A stretch of 64,000 nt of DNA, taken from Fodinibius halophilus. GTDB lineage: Bacteria; Bacteroidota; Rhodothermia; Balneolales; Balneolaceae. Of the stretch, positions 17,671-25,720 are shown in pieces; positions within the stretch are counted from its first letter, which is position 1; the number at the start of each line of letters is the position of its first letter. The position numbers and the translations under genes were made by a program. The stretch is from assembly GCF_011059105.1 (NCBI RefSeq), contig NZ_JAALLS010000002.1, forward strand, positions 62,001 through 126,000, given 5' to 3'. The notes under the pieces were generated by a model. That model saw only the letters and a program-made list of their open reading frames with translations, searched no databases and had not been told where the DNA came from.

Positions 17671-18591
17671 ATGACAACACGAAAAACGAATCGTATCAGC
17701 ACCTGCCTTTGGTTTGACGATCAGGCAGAAGAGGCTGCAAGCTTTTACGTATCAATATTTGAAAATGCTGAAATCCTGAACACTACCCCTTATTACGCGG
17801 AAACGCCCTCCGAAAAACCGAAAGGCAGCGTAATGACTGTGGATTTTGAGCTGGAAGGTCAGGGTTTTACCGCACTCAATGGGGGTCCGCACTTTACGCC
17901 CAATCCCTCCATCTCATTTTTCATCAACTGCGAAACCGAGGAAGAAGTTGATCGACTGTGGAACGCTTTATCTGAAAATGGAAACATTCTAATGCCGCTG
18001 GACAGCTATCCCTTCAGCGAAAAGTATGGCTGGGCTCAGGATAAATACGGCGTATCATGGCAAATTATGATATCAAATTGGGAGCACGGTCAACCGCCTA
18101 AGTTAGTACCATCTTTAATGTTCAACGGCAGAAATACCGGTAAAGCCAAAGAAGCTATCGATTATTACTTGTCGGTCTTCAGAGACTCTCAGAGGGGCAT
18201 GTTTTTCCCCTACGGCCCGGACCAGCAGCCTAACAAAGAAGGTACAGCGGCATACGCCGACTTCATGCTTGAAAACCAGTGGTTCGCCGCCATGGACAGT
18301 GCCCTGGATCACGACTTTACGTTCGGTGAAGCCATATCCCTGATGATAAACTGTGACACACAAGAAGAGATCGATTACTACTGGGAGAAACTTTCGGCAG
18401 ATCCCGAAGCCGAGCAGTGCGGCTGGCTCAAAGACAAGTTTGGCGTCTCGTGGCAGATTGTGCCCACTCCATTTAGTGAGATGCTTGAAAACGGTACCAA
18501 GGAACAGTCGGAACGACTAATACAGGCAATGCTGAAGATGAAAAAGCTGGATATCGCGAAATTGGAGCGGGCTTATAAGCAAGAATTATAA
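17671..18591 (+). CDS. Two-domain PhnB-like VOC protein
   Basis: A 306-residue protein made of two tandem PhnB-like (3-dmu-9_3-mt) VOC domains: residues 8-135, starting RISTCLWFDDQAEEAASFYV, and about 145-275, starting PSLMFNGRNTGKAKEAIDYY. Both halves end with the same pattern, KYGVSWQIM and KFGVSWQIV. A tail of about 30 residues follows. The tandem duplication is obvious by eye. A clear Shine-Dalgarno-like AAGGAG sits about 10 bases before the start, unusual for this window. Function unknown. Confidence 0.88.
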   Translation: MTTRKTNRISTCLWFDDQAEEAASFYVSIFENAEILNTTPYYAETPSEKPKGSVMTVDFELEGQGFTALNGGPHFTPNPSISFFINCETEEEVDRLWNALSENGNILMPLDSYPFSEKYGWAQDKYGVSWQIMISNWEHGQPPKLVPSLMFNGRNTGKAKEAIDYYLSVFRDSQRGMFFPYGPDQQPNKEGTAAYADFMLENQWFAAMDSALDHDFTFGEAISLMINCDTQEEIDYYWEKLSADPEAEQCGWLKDKFGVSWQIVPTPFSEMLENGTKEQSERLIQAMLKMKKLDIAKLERAYKQEL

Positions 18592-18781
18592 GTAGGAAAT
18601 CGGTATTCAGGAGTCAGCAGTTAGAAGTCAGAATAAATTTTTCTGGCTTCTAAACTACCAACAAAATAAAGCTAAAGAATCGTAGCATACAGAATCATAG
18701 AAAATATTATCAGATAACTACTAATATACTGAGCACTGTAATCTCAGTTCCTTGTTGGTACAAAATTCTAACGTTTCACTT

Positions 18782-19198
18782 ATGAATAAAGACCTCTTAA
18801 AAAGTATCGGCACTGTAATAGCAGGCATTCTAATCACCGTTATTTTCTCTAACGGCACCGACTTTGTGCTGGAATGGCTGGGCGTTTTTCCCGCCATCGG
18901 TCAGGCAGAGTTTGATGCATGGATGTTTATCCTTGCTATCATCTATCGAACAATTTATTCAGCGACTGCCGGCTATCTTGTTGCAGCGTTGGCCCCCAAC
19001 CGCCCCATGCGTCATGTTATTATCCTGGGGATAATCGGAACTATTGCCGCAACATTGGGAGTATTGGCATCCATATCAAAAGGGTTTGTCGTATGGTATC
19101 CGATTGTTTTAGCAGTATTGGCATTTCCCAGCGTATGGGTTGGCGGTAAGATGAACGTCACAGCTAAACAATCCCTAACACCAGAAGAAGTAACATGA
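18782..19198 (+). CDS. Small integral membrane protein (four TM helices)
   Basis: A protein of about 138 residues starting at MNKDLLKSIG. Predicted membrane helices are around residues 8-28 (IGTVIAGILITVIF), 45-70, 78-98 and 103-125. An upstream in-frame TTG at 18752 would add 10 residues, but the ATG is the more likely start. There is no recognised domain. Its stop overlaps the ATG of the next small gene (ATGA), suggesting an operon with translational coupling. Confidence 0.75.
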   Translation: MNKDLLKSIGTVIAGILITVIFSNGTDFVLEWLGVFPAIGQAEFDAWMFILAIIYRTIYSATAGYLVAALAPNRPMRHVIILGIIGTIAATLGVLASISKGFVVWYPIVLAVLAFPSVWVGGKMNVTAKQSLTPEEVT

Positions 19199-19431
19199 GG
19201 GAAAAGGTTCTCGTAATGATTAAAGTGTATAAAACAGACGTAAGTGATGAGGTAACTGCTGATAAAATTTTGAAGGAGATCCGGCGACAACTACCTGGTA
19301 GTGTACCCAGTTTTGACCTGGGGGATCGTGACCGGGTGCTCCGAATCGAGAATATTGACGGGAAGGATGACCAGTTAACAATCAAGAATATTTTACACGA
19401 CTACGGACAGACCATAGAAATTCTTCCTTAA
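19195..19431 (+). CDS. Small HMA-like protein without metal motif (paralogue of 543-782)
   Basis: A protein of 78 residues, or 71 if started at the second ATG (19216), which begins exactly at the first beta strand MIKVYKTDV. Its layout matches the protein at 543-782: helix KILKEIRRQL, strand SFDLG, strand RVLRIENI, helix TIKNILHDYG, final strand. No CxxC is present. It is translationally coupled to the small membrane protein and followed by the same terminator type as its paralogue. Role unknown. Confidence 0.7.
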   Translation: MREKVLVMIKVYKTDVSDEVTADKILKEIRRQLPGSVPSFDLGDRDRVLRIENIDGKDDQLTIKNILHDYGQTIEILP

Positions 19432-19450
19432 TATTTAAGTATCGATTAAA

Positions 19451-19482
19451 ACCCCCGGCACTTTTAAAGTGCCGGGGGGTTT
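19451..19482 (+). terminator. Strong rho-independent terminator
   Basis: The stem ACCCCCGGCACTTT/AAAGTGCCGGGGGT is followed by TTTAG. It closes the 18782-19431 operon. It is the third hairpin of this type in the window (see 816 and 2942). Confidence 0.8.
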
Positions 19483-19484
19483 AG

Positions 19485-19728
19485 GATGAAAATGTAACCG
19501 ATGATATTGAATGGAGCGTCCACGGAGATTTTAACCTACAGGGGAAAACCCTTATAAACTTGAAATCCACAATATTATCACTCACGGAGATTCAGCTACG
19601 GTGGATGGCATTATGACCACTCCCAACGTAGAACCAAGCTACGCCTTTTGTGATGTTTATAAATTTCGAGGCTTTGAGGATCCCAAGATCATAAAAATGA
19701 CTTCTTACGTGATTGAATTAAAAAAATA
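19485..19728 (+). pseudogene. SnoaL-like (NTF2-fold) gene remnant
   Basis: Directly after the terminator, one frame reads DENVTDDIEWSVHGDFNLQG. From about 19541 another frame reads ENPYKLEIHNIITHGDSATV and continues through YAFCDVYKFRGFEDPKIIKM to a stop at 19726-19728. Together these match the middle and C-terminal part of SnoaL-like proteins. The start is missing and the frame breaks between the two pieces, so this is a decayed gene. Family assignment is from recall of the GxxA..DG and YAFCDVY patterns. Confidence 0.65.
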
Positions 19729-19734
19729 AAATAT

Positions 19735-20172
19735 TCAATCCTGGCCGAGTAGTTCGGGGTGCCGGTAGGTAGCTGCAATACCCAGTATTCCTGCCAGGAA
19801 CAATATCCCCGGAGCCAGAAAAGGGTAGGAGCCGGTCATCGCCGGCCAAATAGCTTCGGTCCAGGTCATGGATGGATTTATTTCCAAAGCAAAAAAGAAA
19901 TTCCCTGAAAAATGAAAATACATCCCCAAGAGAGATACCAGGCATATTCCCAACATTATCCATCGCAGGGTCTTTAATGAATTTTCAGTTGCACTTTTCC
20001 ATACCCATCCGATCATAACTAAACCCAAAAAAGAAGCAATAAAAGGAATCCATTGCTGGCTTTCTTCGGTATGGCCAAGCAAGATAAGCTCAAAAATGGT
20101 ACCAATAAAAATAGCAGCGACTACAAGCAGTAAAAACTGTCGCAGTCGCTGTAATGTATTCTCTGCCGACAT
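19735..20172 (-). CDS. Small integral membrane protein (four TM helices)
   Basis: A 145-residue protein with four predicted membrane helices (around residues 10-33, 42-60, 68-90 and 115-137) and no recognised domain. Its ATG follows directly on the stop codon of the upstream HhH lipoprotein gene, so the two are almost certainly co-transcribed and coupled. Function unknown. Confidence 0.75.
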   Translation of the reverse strand: MSAENTLQRLRQFLLLVVAAIFIGTIFELILLGHTEESQQWIPFIASFLGLVMIGWVWKSATENSLKTLRWIMLGICLVSLLGMYFHFSGNFFFALEINPSMTWTEAIWPAMTGSYPFLAPGILFLAGILGIAATYRHPELLGQD

Positions 20173-20694
20173 CTATTTTTCAGCCTTTATATACTTTTTG
20201 GCGGTCGCCAGTTGCTCTTCATTGAGATGTGAAGAAAGAGCCTCAAAAAATGCTTCGTTTGTTTCATAAGGACGTCCTTCGATAAGCTCATTCGCCACTT
20301 TTTCATCCACTCCGGGAATCTGTTGCAGTGTTGCCGCATCACTGTCATTGCGATGATAGGGCACAAAAATATACTCTTCATAAGCAGCAACCTGCTCTTC
20401 ATCTACATACTTGCCAATCTCTTTACGGAACTGGCGGATACTTACATACGGGCGATACTCTTCAAACTCGTGTACCATTTTATCACCCACATCAGGAATT
20501 GTACGAAAAGCTTCTTCTGATGCCGTATTGATATTCAGCTTGGCTTCAAAAGAGGTCGTATCTGCAACCTGTTCCTTAGCAACTTTTTCAGTCTCCTTTT
20601 CCGTTTCTTTTTCTGTATTTCCACCACAAGCAACTACAGTGCCCAATAGCAGCACTAACAGCCCACTTTTCATATACTTAGTCAAATATTTCAT
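20173..20694 (-). CDS. Lipoprotein with two ComEA-type helix-hairpin-helix repeats
   Basis: A 173-residue protein. A lipoprotein signal ends in VVACGG (Cys23), followed by a charged linker with KETEKETEK repeats. Two helix-hairpin-helix units follow: LNINTASEEAFRTIPDVGDK at about 53-72 and DAATLQQIPGVDEKVANELI around 119-138. HhH units of this type bind DNA without sequence specificity, as in the competence protein ComEA. A lipid anchor would place it in the envelope. A DNA-binding or uptake role is inferred only from the domain. It is the first gene of a two-gene operon with a four-TM protein. Confidence 0.85.
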   Translation of the reverse strand: MKYLTKYMKSGLLVLLLGTVVACGGNTEKETEKETEKVAKEQVADTTSFEAKLNINTASEEAFRTIPDVGDKMVHEFEEYRPYVSIRQFRKEIGKYVDEEQVAAYEEYIFVPYHRNDSDAATLQQIPGVDEKVANELIEGRPYETNEAFFEALSSHLNEEQLATAKKYIKAEK

Positions 20695-20882
20695 CTTCGT
20701 GTTCGCCTTTTATTTATATAGATTCAATTTAAATAGCTGAAGATACAGTTTTCTGATCCAACTGCAACCCTTAGCTGTTATTTCTTAACATTTTATAAAA
20801 ATTGACTATTTATAGAAGCAGTAATAGGGAAGTCTCTTTAATACGAAATTGGCTCGTGTAGATTATGTAGAAACCTACTCTG

Positions 20883-21308
20883 CTATTTAGTTCCTATCTC
20901 TTTTATAACCTTTGCGCTATAGGGACAAAACCGGCCAACATCATCCACCCAATAATCAAGCTCTTCTTCTACAAAGCTGGGACGCCCGTCACAGACTTCT
21001 GTCGCCACCTCTGTAAAACTCCACTTACCAGGTACGAAATGCCAGCTCCAACTTTTGTTGTGATTAGTACCCCGTTCAATTTCTCCATTTATAAATTTAT
21101 TTCTCTCACTTTTGGGGAGGGTCAACTGTTCTCTGGCCATCTTTATAACGCTCTCATCTGATGTTCCCGCTATAACGTGTTCATCACCGGTAGTTTCAAA
21201 TTCATAATACACCGTACCATCCGGAATACTTGTTGAAGAACTTTCATTACATGAAATTGTTACACCCCATAAAAGCACTATTACCAATAAGTAATCAAGC
21301 CTAACCAT
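20883..21308 (-). CDS. BP74-N-domain-like lipoprotein
   Basis: A protein of about 141 residues starting at MVRLDYLLVIVLLWGVTISC, a lipoprotein signal with Cys20. An upstream in-frame ATG at 21446 would add 46 hydrophilic residues before the signal, which is unlikely. The mature part resembles the N-terminal domain of calmodulin-binding protein BP74: YYEFETTGDEHVIAGTSD, then NKSWSWHFVPGKWSFTEVA, VCDGRPSFVEEELDYW and FCPYSAKV, with the WSWH and CP pair typical of that domain. Function in bacteria is unknown. It is divergent from the nitroreductase gene. Confidence 0.75.
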   Translation of the reverse strand: MVRLDYLLVIVLLWGVTISCNESSSTSIPDGTVYYEFETTGDEHVIAGTSDESVIKMAREQLTLPKSERNKFINGEIERGTNHNKSWSWHFVPGKWSFTEVATEVCDGRPSFVEEELDYWVDDVGRFCPYSAKVIKEIGTK

Positions 21309-21488
21309 ATAGTTCTGTACACTTTTATCAATTCTAATACTGCTGAATTTATAGGTCTCCATTATTTCAGATGTTTCAACGAATAAACACACCATTTCTT
21401 GCCAATCAACATATGTAAATGAAGAAACCCTCGCCTTCTTATACATTGGAAACGAACTAAATAACTAGATAAAAAAATTGTCCGACCA

Positions 21489-22118
21489 ATGCAGTTAATT
21501 GATAACCTGGAATGGCGATATGCTACCAAACATTTTGACCCCGGAAAAAAAGTTTCTGAAACTCAATTAAAACAGATAAAAAAAGCAATACAGCTTTCAG
21601 CCTCATCCTATGGCCTCCAACTATATAAAGCTCTCATCATTGAAGATATTAGCACCAGGGAAAAGCTGAAACCGGCTTCATGGGATCAACAACAGATCAC
21701 AGAGGCTTCTCATTTAATTGTATTTTGCAATTATACCAATCTACAACGTAAACATATTGATAATTTTTTAGCGTTGAAATCAGAAACACAACAGCTCCCC
21801 TTATCCGAACTTAAAGGCTATGGCGACTTTATGGAAGGCAAAATTAATGAAAAGTCAGACGAGGAGTTAAAACACTGGACTGCCAAACAGACCTACTTAG
21901 CCTTAGGAAATCTACTGGCTGCTTGTGCTGAACTAAAAATTGATGCCTGTCCCATGGAAGGTTTTGAAGCAGATAAATATGACAATATCTTAGGGCTATC
22001 CCAAAAAGGACTTACTGCCTCAGTTATTGCGGCTATTGGTTATCGTTCAGAAGAAGATCAAACCCAATATCACAGGAAAGTACGAAAGCCGACAGAACAA
22101 CTTTTTGAAACTATTTAA
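21489..22118 (+). CDS. NAD(P)H-dependent nitroreductase-family oxidoreductase
   Basis: A 209-residue flavoprotein of the NfsB-like nitroreductase family. It begins with the FMN-phosphate region WRYATKHFDPGKKVSE, followed by AIQLSASSYGLQLYKALII. AKQTYLALGNLLAACAELKI and CPMEGFEADKYDNILGL supply the dimer and FMN-contact segments. It probably reduces quinones or nitroaromatics with NAD(P)H. A Crp/Fnr gene follows 14 bp later on the same strand, suggesting an operon. Confidence 0.92.
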   Translation: MQLIDNLEWRYATKHFDPGKKVSETQLKQIKKAIQLSASSYGLQLYKALIIEDISTREKLKPASWDQQQITEASHLIVFCNYTNLQRKHIDNFLALKSETQQLPLSELKGYGDFMEGKINEKSDEELKHWTAKQTYLALGNLLAACAELKIDACPMEGFEADKYDNILGLSQKGLTASVIAAIGYRSEEDQTQYHRKVRKPTEQLFETI

Positions 22119-22132
22119 CAGCAATTAAACTC

Positions 22133-22738
22133 ATGATATCCGACAAGGAACAGTACATCTCGGATCTAAGAAAAACCTTCAACTCTTTTTCGAATGTGGG
22201 TGATGACTCTTGGAATAAGGTACGATCTATTGTACAATTTCAACATCTCGAAGAAGGGGACCTGCTATTACAGGAAGGGCAAGTAGCCCGAAATTTTCAC
22301 TACATCTGTAAAGGGGCATTGCGAGCCTATATTACCGATTACGAGGGAAATATCTACAACAAGAATATTTTCATGGACCAGAACTTTGCCGGGTCCAAGG
22401 CTTCCCTTCTTCAACAGGAGCCTTCCGAATTTACCCTGGAAGCACTGGAAAAATCAATCCTTATAAACCTGGACTACAGAAAATATAAGCGCCTTATAAG
22501 CGAATATAAGGATCTAAATAAATTCTATATCGCCTACCTTGAGAAGCACTGGGTAATTGAAAAAGAGCAGCGCGAAGTTTCGCTGGTGATGGAAAACGCC
22601 ACTGACCGATATCTTAAGCTCCTCGACAAACACCCCGATATTGACGACCGTATTGCCCAACGCCATATTGCAGCACACCTCGGCATTACGCCGACACAAC
22701 TCAGCAGAATACGGAGAAAGCTAAAAAAATCGCACTGA
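22133..22738 (+). CDS. Crp/Fnr-family transcriptional regulator
   Basis: A 201-residue protein. Residues 25-125 form a cyclic-nucleotide-binding-type beta roll (LEEGDLLLQEGQVARNFHYI, GALRAYITDYEGN). Residues 145-200 form a winged HTH ending QRHIAAHLGITPTQLSRIRR. No Fnr-type cysteines are seen. It probably regulates the adjacent nitroreductase gene or a wider redox response. Confidence 0.9.
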   Translation: MISDKEQYISDLRKTFNSFSNVGDDSWNKVRSIVQFQHLEEGDLLLQEGQVARNFHYICKGALRAYITDYEGNIYNKNIFMDQNFAGSKASLLQQEPSEFTLEALEKSILINLDYRKYKRLISEYKDLNKFYIAYLEKHWVIEKEQREVSLVMENATDRYLKLLDKHPDIDDRIAQRHIAAHLGITPTQLSRIRRKLKKSH

Positions 22739-22819
22739 CTCAATATATAAATGTCCCGGGCATACGATTTTGTCATATTTCCGTTATATTACTCAAAAGC
22801 CAAATAGCATAGCTGACCT

Positions 22820-23053
22820 ATGGAAAACACTATTGACAAACAGGAGTTGATCGAGTGGATTAACGATCTGGATAATCAAGCGCTGTTAGTTACCCTCCAA
22901 TCTATGAAAAACAATGCTACTGACGGCGATTTTTGGGATGATATTTCAGAAGAAACGAAGCAGGCAATTAGTACGGCAAAGGCGCAGCTGGATGAAGGCA
23001 AAGGCATTTCGCACGATGAAGTAATGCGGCAAATTAGAGAGCGGTTCTTGTAG
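22820..23053 (+). CDS. Antitoxin of a type II toxin-antitoxin pair
   Basis: A 77-residue acidic, helical protein. The C-terminal AKAQLDEGKGISHDEVMRQI is characteristic of RelB/ParD-like antitoxins from Bacteroidota relatives ('addiction module' type). The N-terminal half (ELIEWINDLDNQALLVTLQS) is a predicted helix pair. It ends 2 bp before the toxin start. Confidence 0.82.
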   Translation: MENTIDKQELIEWINDLDNQALLVTLQSMKNNATDGDFWDDISEETKQAISTAKAQLDEGKGISHDEVMRQIRERFL

Positions 23054-23055
23054 TA

Positions 23056-23361
23056 ATGCCTTACGATATCATTTGGTCCCCGGCAGCCCGATCTACGTAT
23101 TTTCAAATTCTGCAGTATCTCGACGAACATTGGTCGCAGGCCGACCTAGCATCTTTCCAAAATCATGTAAGCCAAGTCCTGCAACTAATTGGCAAGTTCC
23201 CGAGGATGTATGAGTATTCAGAAAAAAGCGACACGCATCAATGCGTATTAACCAAACATGTGAGTTTGTATTATCAGGTAAAACAAAACCCGAAAGAAGT
23301 TGAGTTACTTATATTTTGGGATAACAGGCTAGACCCGGAAAAGTTGGATTTGGGCGAGTAA
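23056..23361 (+). CDS. RelE/ParE-superfamily toxin
   Basis: A 101-residue RelE/ParE toxin: opening strand YDIIWSPAARSTYFQILQYL, the central IGKFPRMYEYSE, and the closing strand pair KHVSLYYQVKQNPKEVELLI followed by FWDNRLDP. It is encoded directly after the antitoxin, a standard type II order. Whether it cleaves mRNA (RelE) or inhibits gyrase (ParE) cannot be settled; the FWDNRLDP ending is common in the ParE-like branch. Confidence 0.88.
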   Translation: MPYDIIWSPAARSTYFQILQYLDEHWSQADLASFQNHVSQVLQLIGKFPRMYEYSEKSDTHQCVLTKHVSLYYQVKQNPKEVELLIFWDNRLDPEKLDLGE

Positions 23362-23668
23362 TCCCCGGCTAAGAAAAGAGAATTTGATGCCCCTGTATTT
23401 TGTCAAAAACTACAGAAGCAGCTTCAAATATGTAACCACGGTGGGAAGCTCAAAGAAGAAATAAATAATAAAATTCTCGTCCTGATGGAAGGTAGCTTTA
23501 ACAAGTTATAAAGGCTGTTTTACCCAATAATAAACTTGGGAATTTCTCTGTATAAGTTCATCCCTTTCCACTAAATCAACATATGTTAATGCCCTTGCCC
23601 CAACATTCTCTCATATTTGTGATGAAATAATTATCACAAAACGAAAGCTTTGCAGGATCAACCATAGA

Positions 23669-23815
23669 ATTCAATCCTCCTGTCCACCTTCTCCAAGGTG
23701 GAACTCTTTTACCATTTTTGGGGACATGCAGAGGAAGTCCCTCTTGGAGCCGTGACCGACCACCGTCGGTATAGAGGGGTTTAGCCAACCGACGGAGTAG
23801 TTGAGGGAGGTTGAA
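23669..23815. repeat. Palindromic element with CTCC/GGAG ends, second copy
   Basis: It starts with ATTCAATCCTCCTGTCCACC and ends with GAGGGAGGTTGAAT, imperfect inverted copies. It has internal hairpins CCACCTTCTCCAAGGTGG and the pair GTCGGT/ACCGAC. It resembles the element at 15516-15650 in its ends and general design. Confidence 0.45.
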
Positions 23816-23825
23816 TACATACTAT

Positions 23826-23975
23826 CTTGTCATGCTGAACTTGTTTCAGCATCTAATAAAAAGGGCAATTATGACCCAAAATGTCCCGGAAGAGATACCT
23901 CGGGAGTCAAGGCTTCGGTTGATATACTTAGTACATGCTTCAGGATGACATAGTTAGCCTTGCAAAGCTCTCAGC
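23826..23975. repeat. MITE-like element, copy 2
   Basis: ACTATCTTGTCATGCTGAAC at the left faces GCTTCAGGATGACATAGT at the right as an inverted repeat. The left part includes a small hairpin TGCTGAA...TTTCAGCA. CCTTGCAAAGC follows, as next to copy 1 at 11468. Confidence 0.55.
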
Positions 23976-23994
23976 AACCTAATTTTATTAATGT

Positions 23995-24444
23995 ATGAAC
24001 CACCTATTTCTCTTATCACTTGCGTTTATCGGGGGCGTATTTCTGGCCATTCAAGGAGCCCTCAATGCCCACCTGGGCGTGTTGTTGAAAAACCCCTTAT
24101 TGGCGTCGGTAGTAGCCTTTTTTAGCAGTACGGTATTTGCCATCGGCTTTGCCCTGGCCAGTATTGAACAGCTACCAAAACTGGCAAATTTATCCAACAT
24201 CCCTTGGTACTTATGGTTCACGGGCGGATTCTTTAGCGTCTTGGGAATCAGCTTGTACTATTATACTATTCCAAAACTAGGTGTTTCTACGATGATTTCT
24301 CTGGGGCTGTGCGGACAGCTTATTTTTGCCGTTATCGCCGGGCACTTCGGCTGGCTCAACCTCCCGGTCGAACCCATTACGGTAAAGCGGGTCATAGGCG
24401 TTGTATCAATGATAATCGGAATCTTACTCATCCAACTGAAATGA
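23995..24444 (+). CDS. DMT-superfamily transporter (YdcZ/DUF606)
   Basis: A 149-residue inner-membrane protein with five predicted helices, of the short DMT type (YdcZ family). It starts with LFLLSLAFIGGVFLAIQGAL followed by NAHLG, the family signature. WYLWFTGGFFSVLGISLYYY and IGVVSMIIGILLIQLK complete the pattern. Short DMT proteins work as dimers; the substrate is unknown. The stop overlaps the start of the GNAT gene (ATGA). Confidence 0.9.
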   Translation: MNHLFLLSLAFIGGVFLAIQGALNAHLGVLLKNPLLASVVAFFSSTVFAIGFALASIEQLPKLANLSNIPWYLWFTGGFFSVLGISLYYYTIPKLGVSTMISLGLCGQLIFAVIAGHFGWLNLPVEPITVKRVIGVVSMIIGILLIQLK

Positions 24445-25175
24445 ACAGCACACAACTCATCCGCAAAAACATTAGCAACTTAACCGACCTCTGGAAAACA
24501 GCAGGCAGGGCTTTTAATACCTTATCACAGCAGGAAAAACTAAATCACTGTGTCATATCAGACGCCGACTGGCCCAACCGACTTTGGCTTAACCAAGGCA
24601 ATCACGACAAAAATAATATAAAGGCGGCCATCCAAAAGCTCTCAACAAGTACTACCGATCTTATTTTTCCTTTTTGGGATACAAACGGAAGAGCTGAAAC
24701 CCAATTTGTTGAACAGCTGGGCGGAACCTTGCGGTTTGAACAAACAGGGATGTCGTTAAAGCTCGATCAACCTTTTAAACATCAAGACCGCCTACAGGTC
24801 GTTCGTATTACTGATAAAGAAAAGGCGCAGCAGTGGGCCGAAATTTACCCAAAAGCTTTTGGATATGGGATCACCTCGGAGATCCTTAACAAAACAATGA
24901 ATAATATCGACTATTACCTGGCTAGTTATCAAGACCGACCGGTAGGCACGGCAATGCTTTATCACACGGGAAAAATTGCCGGTATTCACGGGGTAGGCAT
25001 CGTTCCGGAGGTACGCAGACAAGGCTTTGCCAATGAACTGATGTGTATTATACTTAACCAAGCTATTGAAGATGGTGCTGATTATACTACCCTTCAGGCC
25101 TCATCTATGGGAAAAGGACTGTATGAGAAGCTCGGCTTTGACGAACAGTTTATGATTTATAATTACGTTCTTTAA
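24441..25175 (+). CDS. GNAT-family N-acetyltransferase
   Basis: A 244-residue protein starting at MNSTQLIRKN, where ATG overlaps the stop of the transporter gene. The N-terminal half is a degenerate domain. The C-terminal half (about 130-240) is a GNAT fold with HGVGIVPEVRRQGFANELM, the acetyl-CoA-binding R/QxxGxG/A region, and the closing GKGLYEKLGFDEQF. The substrate is unknown. Translational coupling suggests a shared role with the exporter. Confidence 0.87.
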   Translation: MNSTQLIRKNISNLTDLWKTAGRAFNTLSQQEKLNHCVISDADWPNRLWLNQGNHDKNNIKAAIQKLSTSTTDLIFPFWDTNGRAETQFVEQLGGTLRFEQTGMSLKLDQPFKHQDRLQVVRITDKEKAQQWAEIYPKAFGYGITSEILNKTMNNIDYYLASYQDRPVGTAMLYHTGKIAGIHGVGIVPEVRRQGFANELMCIILNQAIEDGADYTTLQASSMGKGLYEKLGFDEQFMIYNYVL

Positions 25176-25667
25176 TAGTCAATTTGCTAATAGCCACTTT
25201 GGGTCAAATTCTGACAGGAATTTAAGCATAAGTGTGCTTATGACCACTCCATAAAAGCGTGATCATTACTAAAGGACTTTGAAAAACGAATCTGATTGTT
25301 GTCGTCAATGGCGACTATGCTTCGGTCGGGCTTGAGAATGCAACCCCAGCTACGTCACTCCGAGGAATACTCATGACAAGGAGTATCAATCCGGATTACC
25401 GGCAAGTAACTATTCCAAGAAGCGATGCTTTAATACCATTTGAAACTCCTCACTGCGTTTGGAGTGTCTTCATGGGTTAGAAACAGTGTTAAAGACTTGT
25501 TATCAATGGCAGTTTTGTCCATAACTTGCACCGGCAATACCACAATATCGGTACACTGGGTAATGAGTGCTAAATGCTAAAAGACGCATCAGTGCAGGCT
25601 CAACATATTGATAGAATCATGCGGAGAGAATAAAAAAATCCTTTACTCAGGCGTAATATCTAATGAA
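25176..25667. other. Gene-free stretch, probably decayed coding sequence
   Basis: No intact gene is visible. The minus strand contains a coding-like open stretch between about 25580 and 25435 (for example DKTAIDNKSLTLFLTHEDTP) that ends in a stop. A second fragment, PDRSIVAIDDNNQIRFSKSF, lies near 25335-25275. The fragments are in broken frames and I cannot name the family. Confidence 0.4.
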
Positions 25668-25696
25668 AAGCCCCTCTCTGTCGCCAGAAAGGGGCT
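25668..25696 (-). terminator. Terminator of the M16 protease gene
   Basis: AAGCCCCTCTCTG and CAGAAAGGGGCTT form a stem with one mismatch, 25 bases after the protease stop codon. On the transcribed (minus) strand it is followed by TTC. Confidence 0.7.
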
Positions 25697-25720
25697 TAAT
25701 AATTAAGGAATTAATAAAAC

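Larger units (their letters stand above)
23362..23994. other. Gene-free stretch with repeats
   Basis: No intact gene is visible. From 23400 to 23515 there is a short open stretch without recognisable product. The rest holds two palindromic elements listed separately (23669-23815 and 23826-23975). Confidence 0.5.

Noticed and set aside
23362-23994. CRISPR array or tRNA in the repeat-rich gap
   Set aside because: The repeats are single palindromes without regular spacers, and no cloverleaf with a T-loop GTTCGANTC was found.
24309-24440. Upstream extension of the GNAT gene inside the transporter gene
   Set aside because: It lies in a different frame of ydcZ-like coding sequence; the ATGA overlap start is better.
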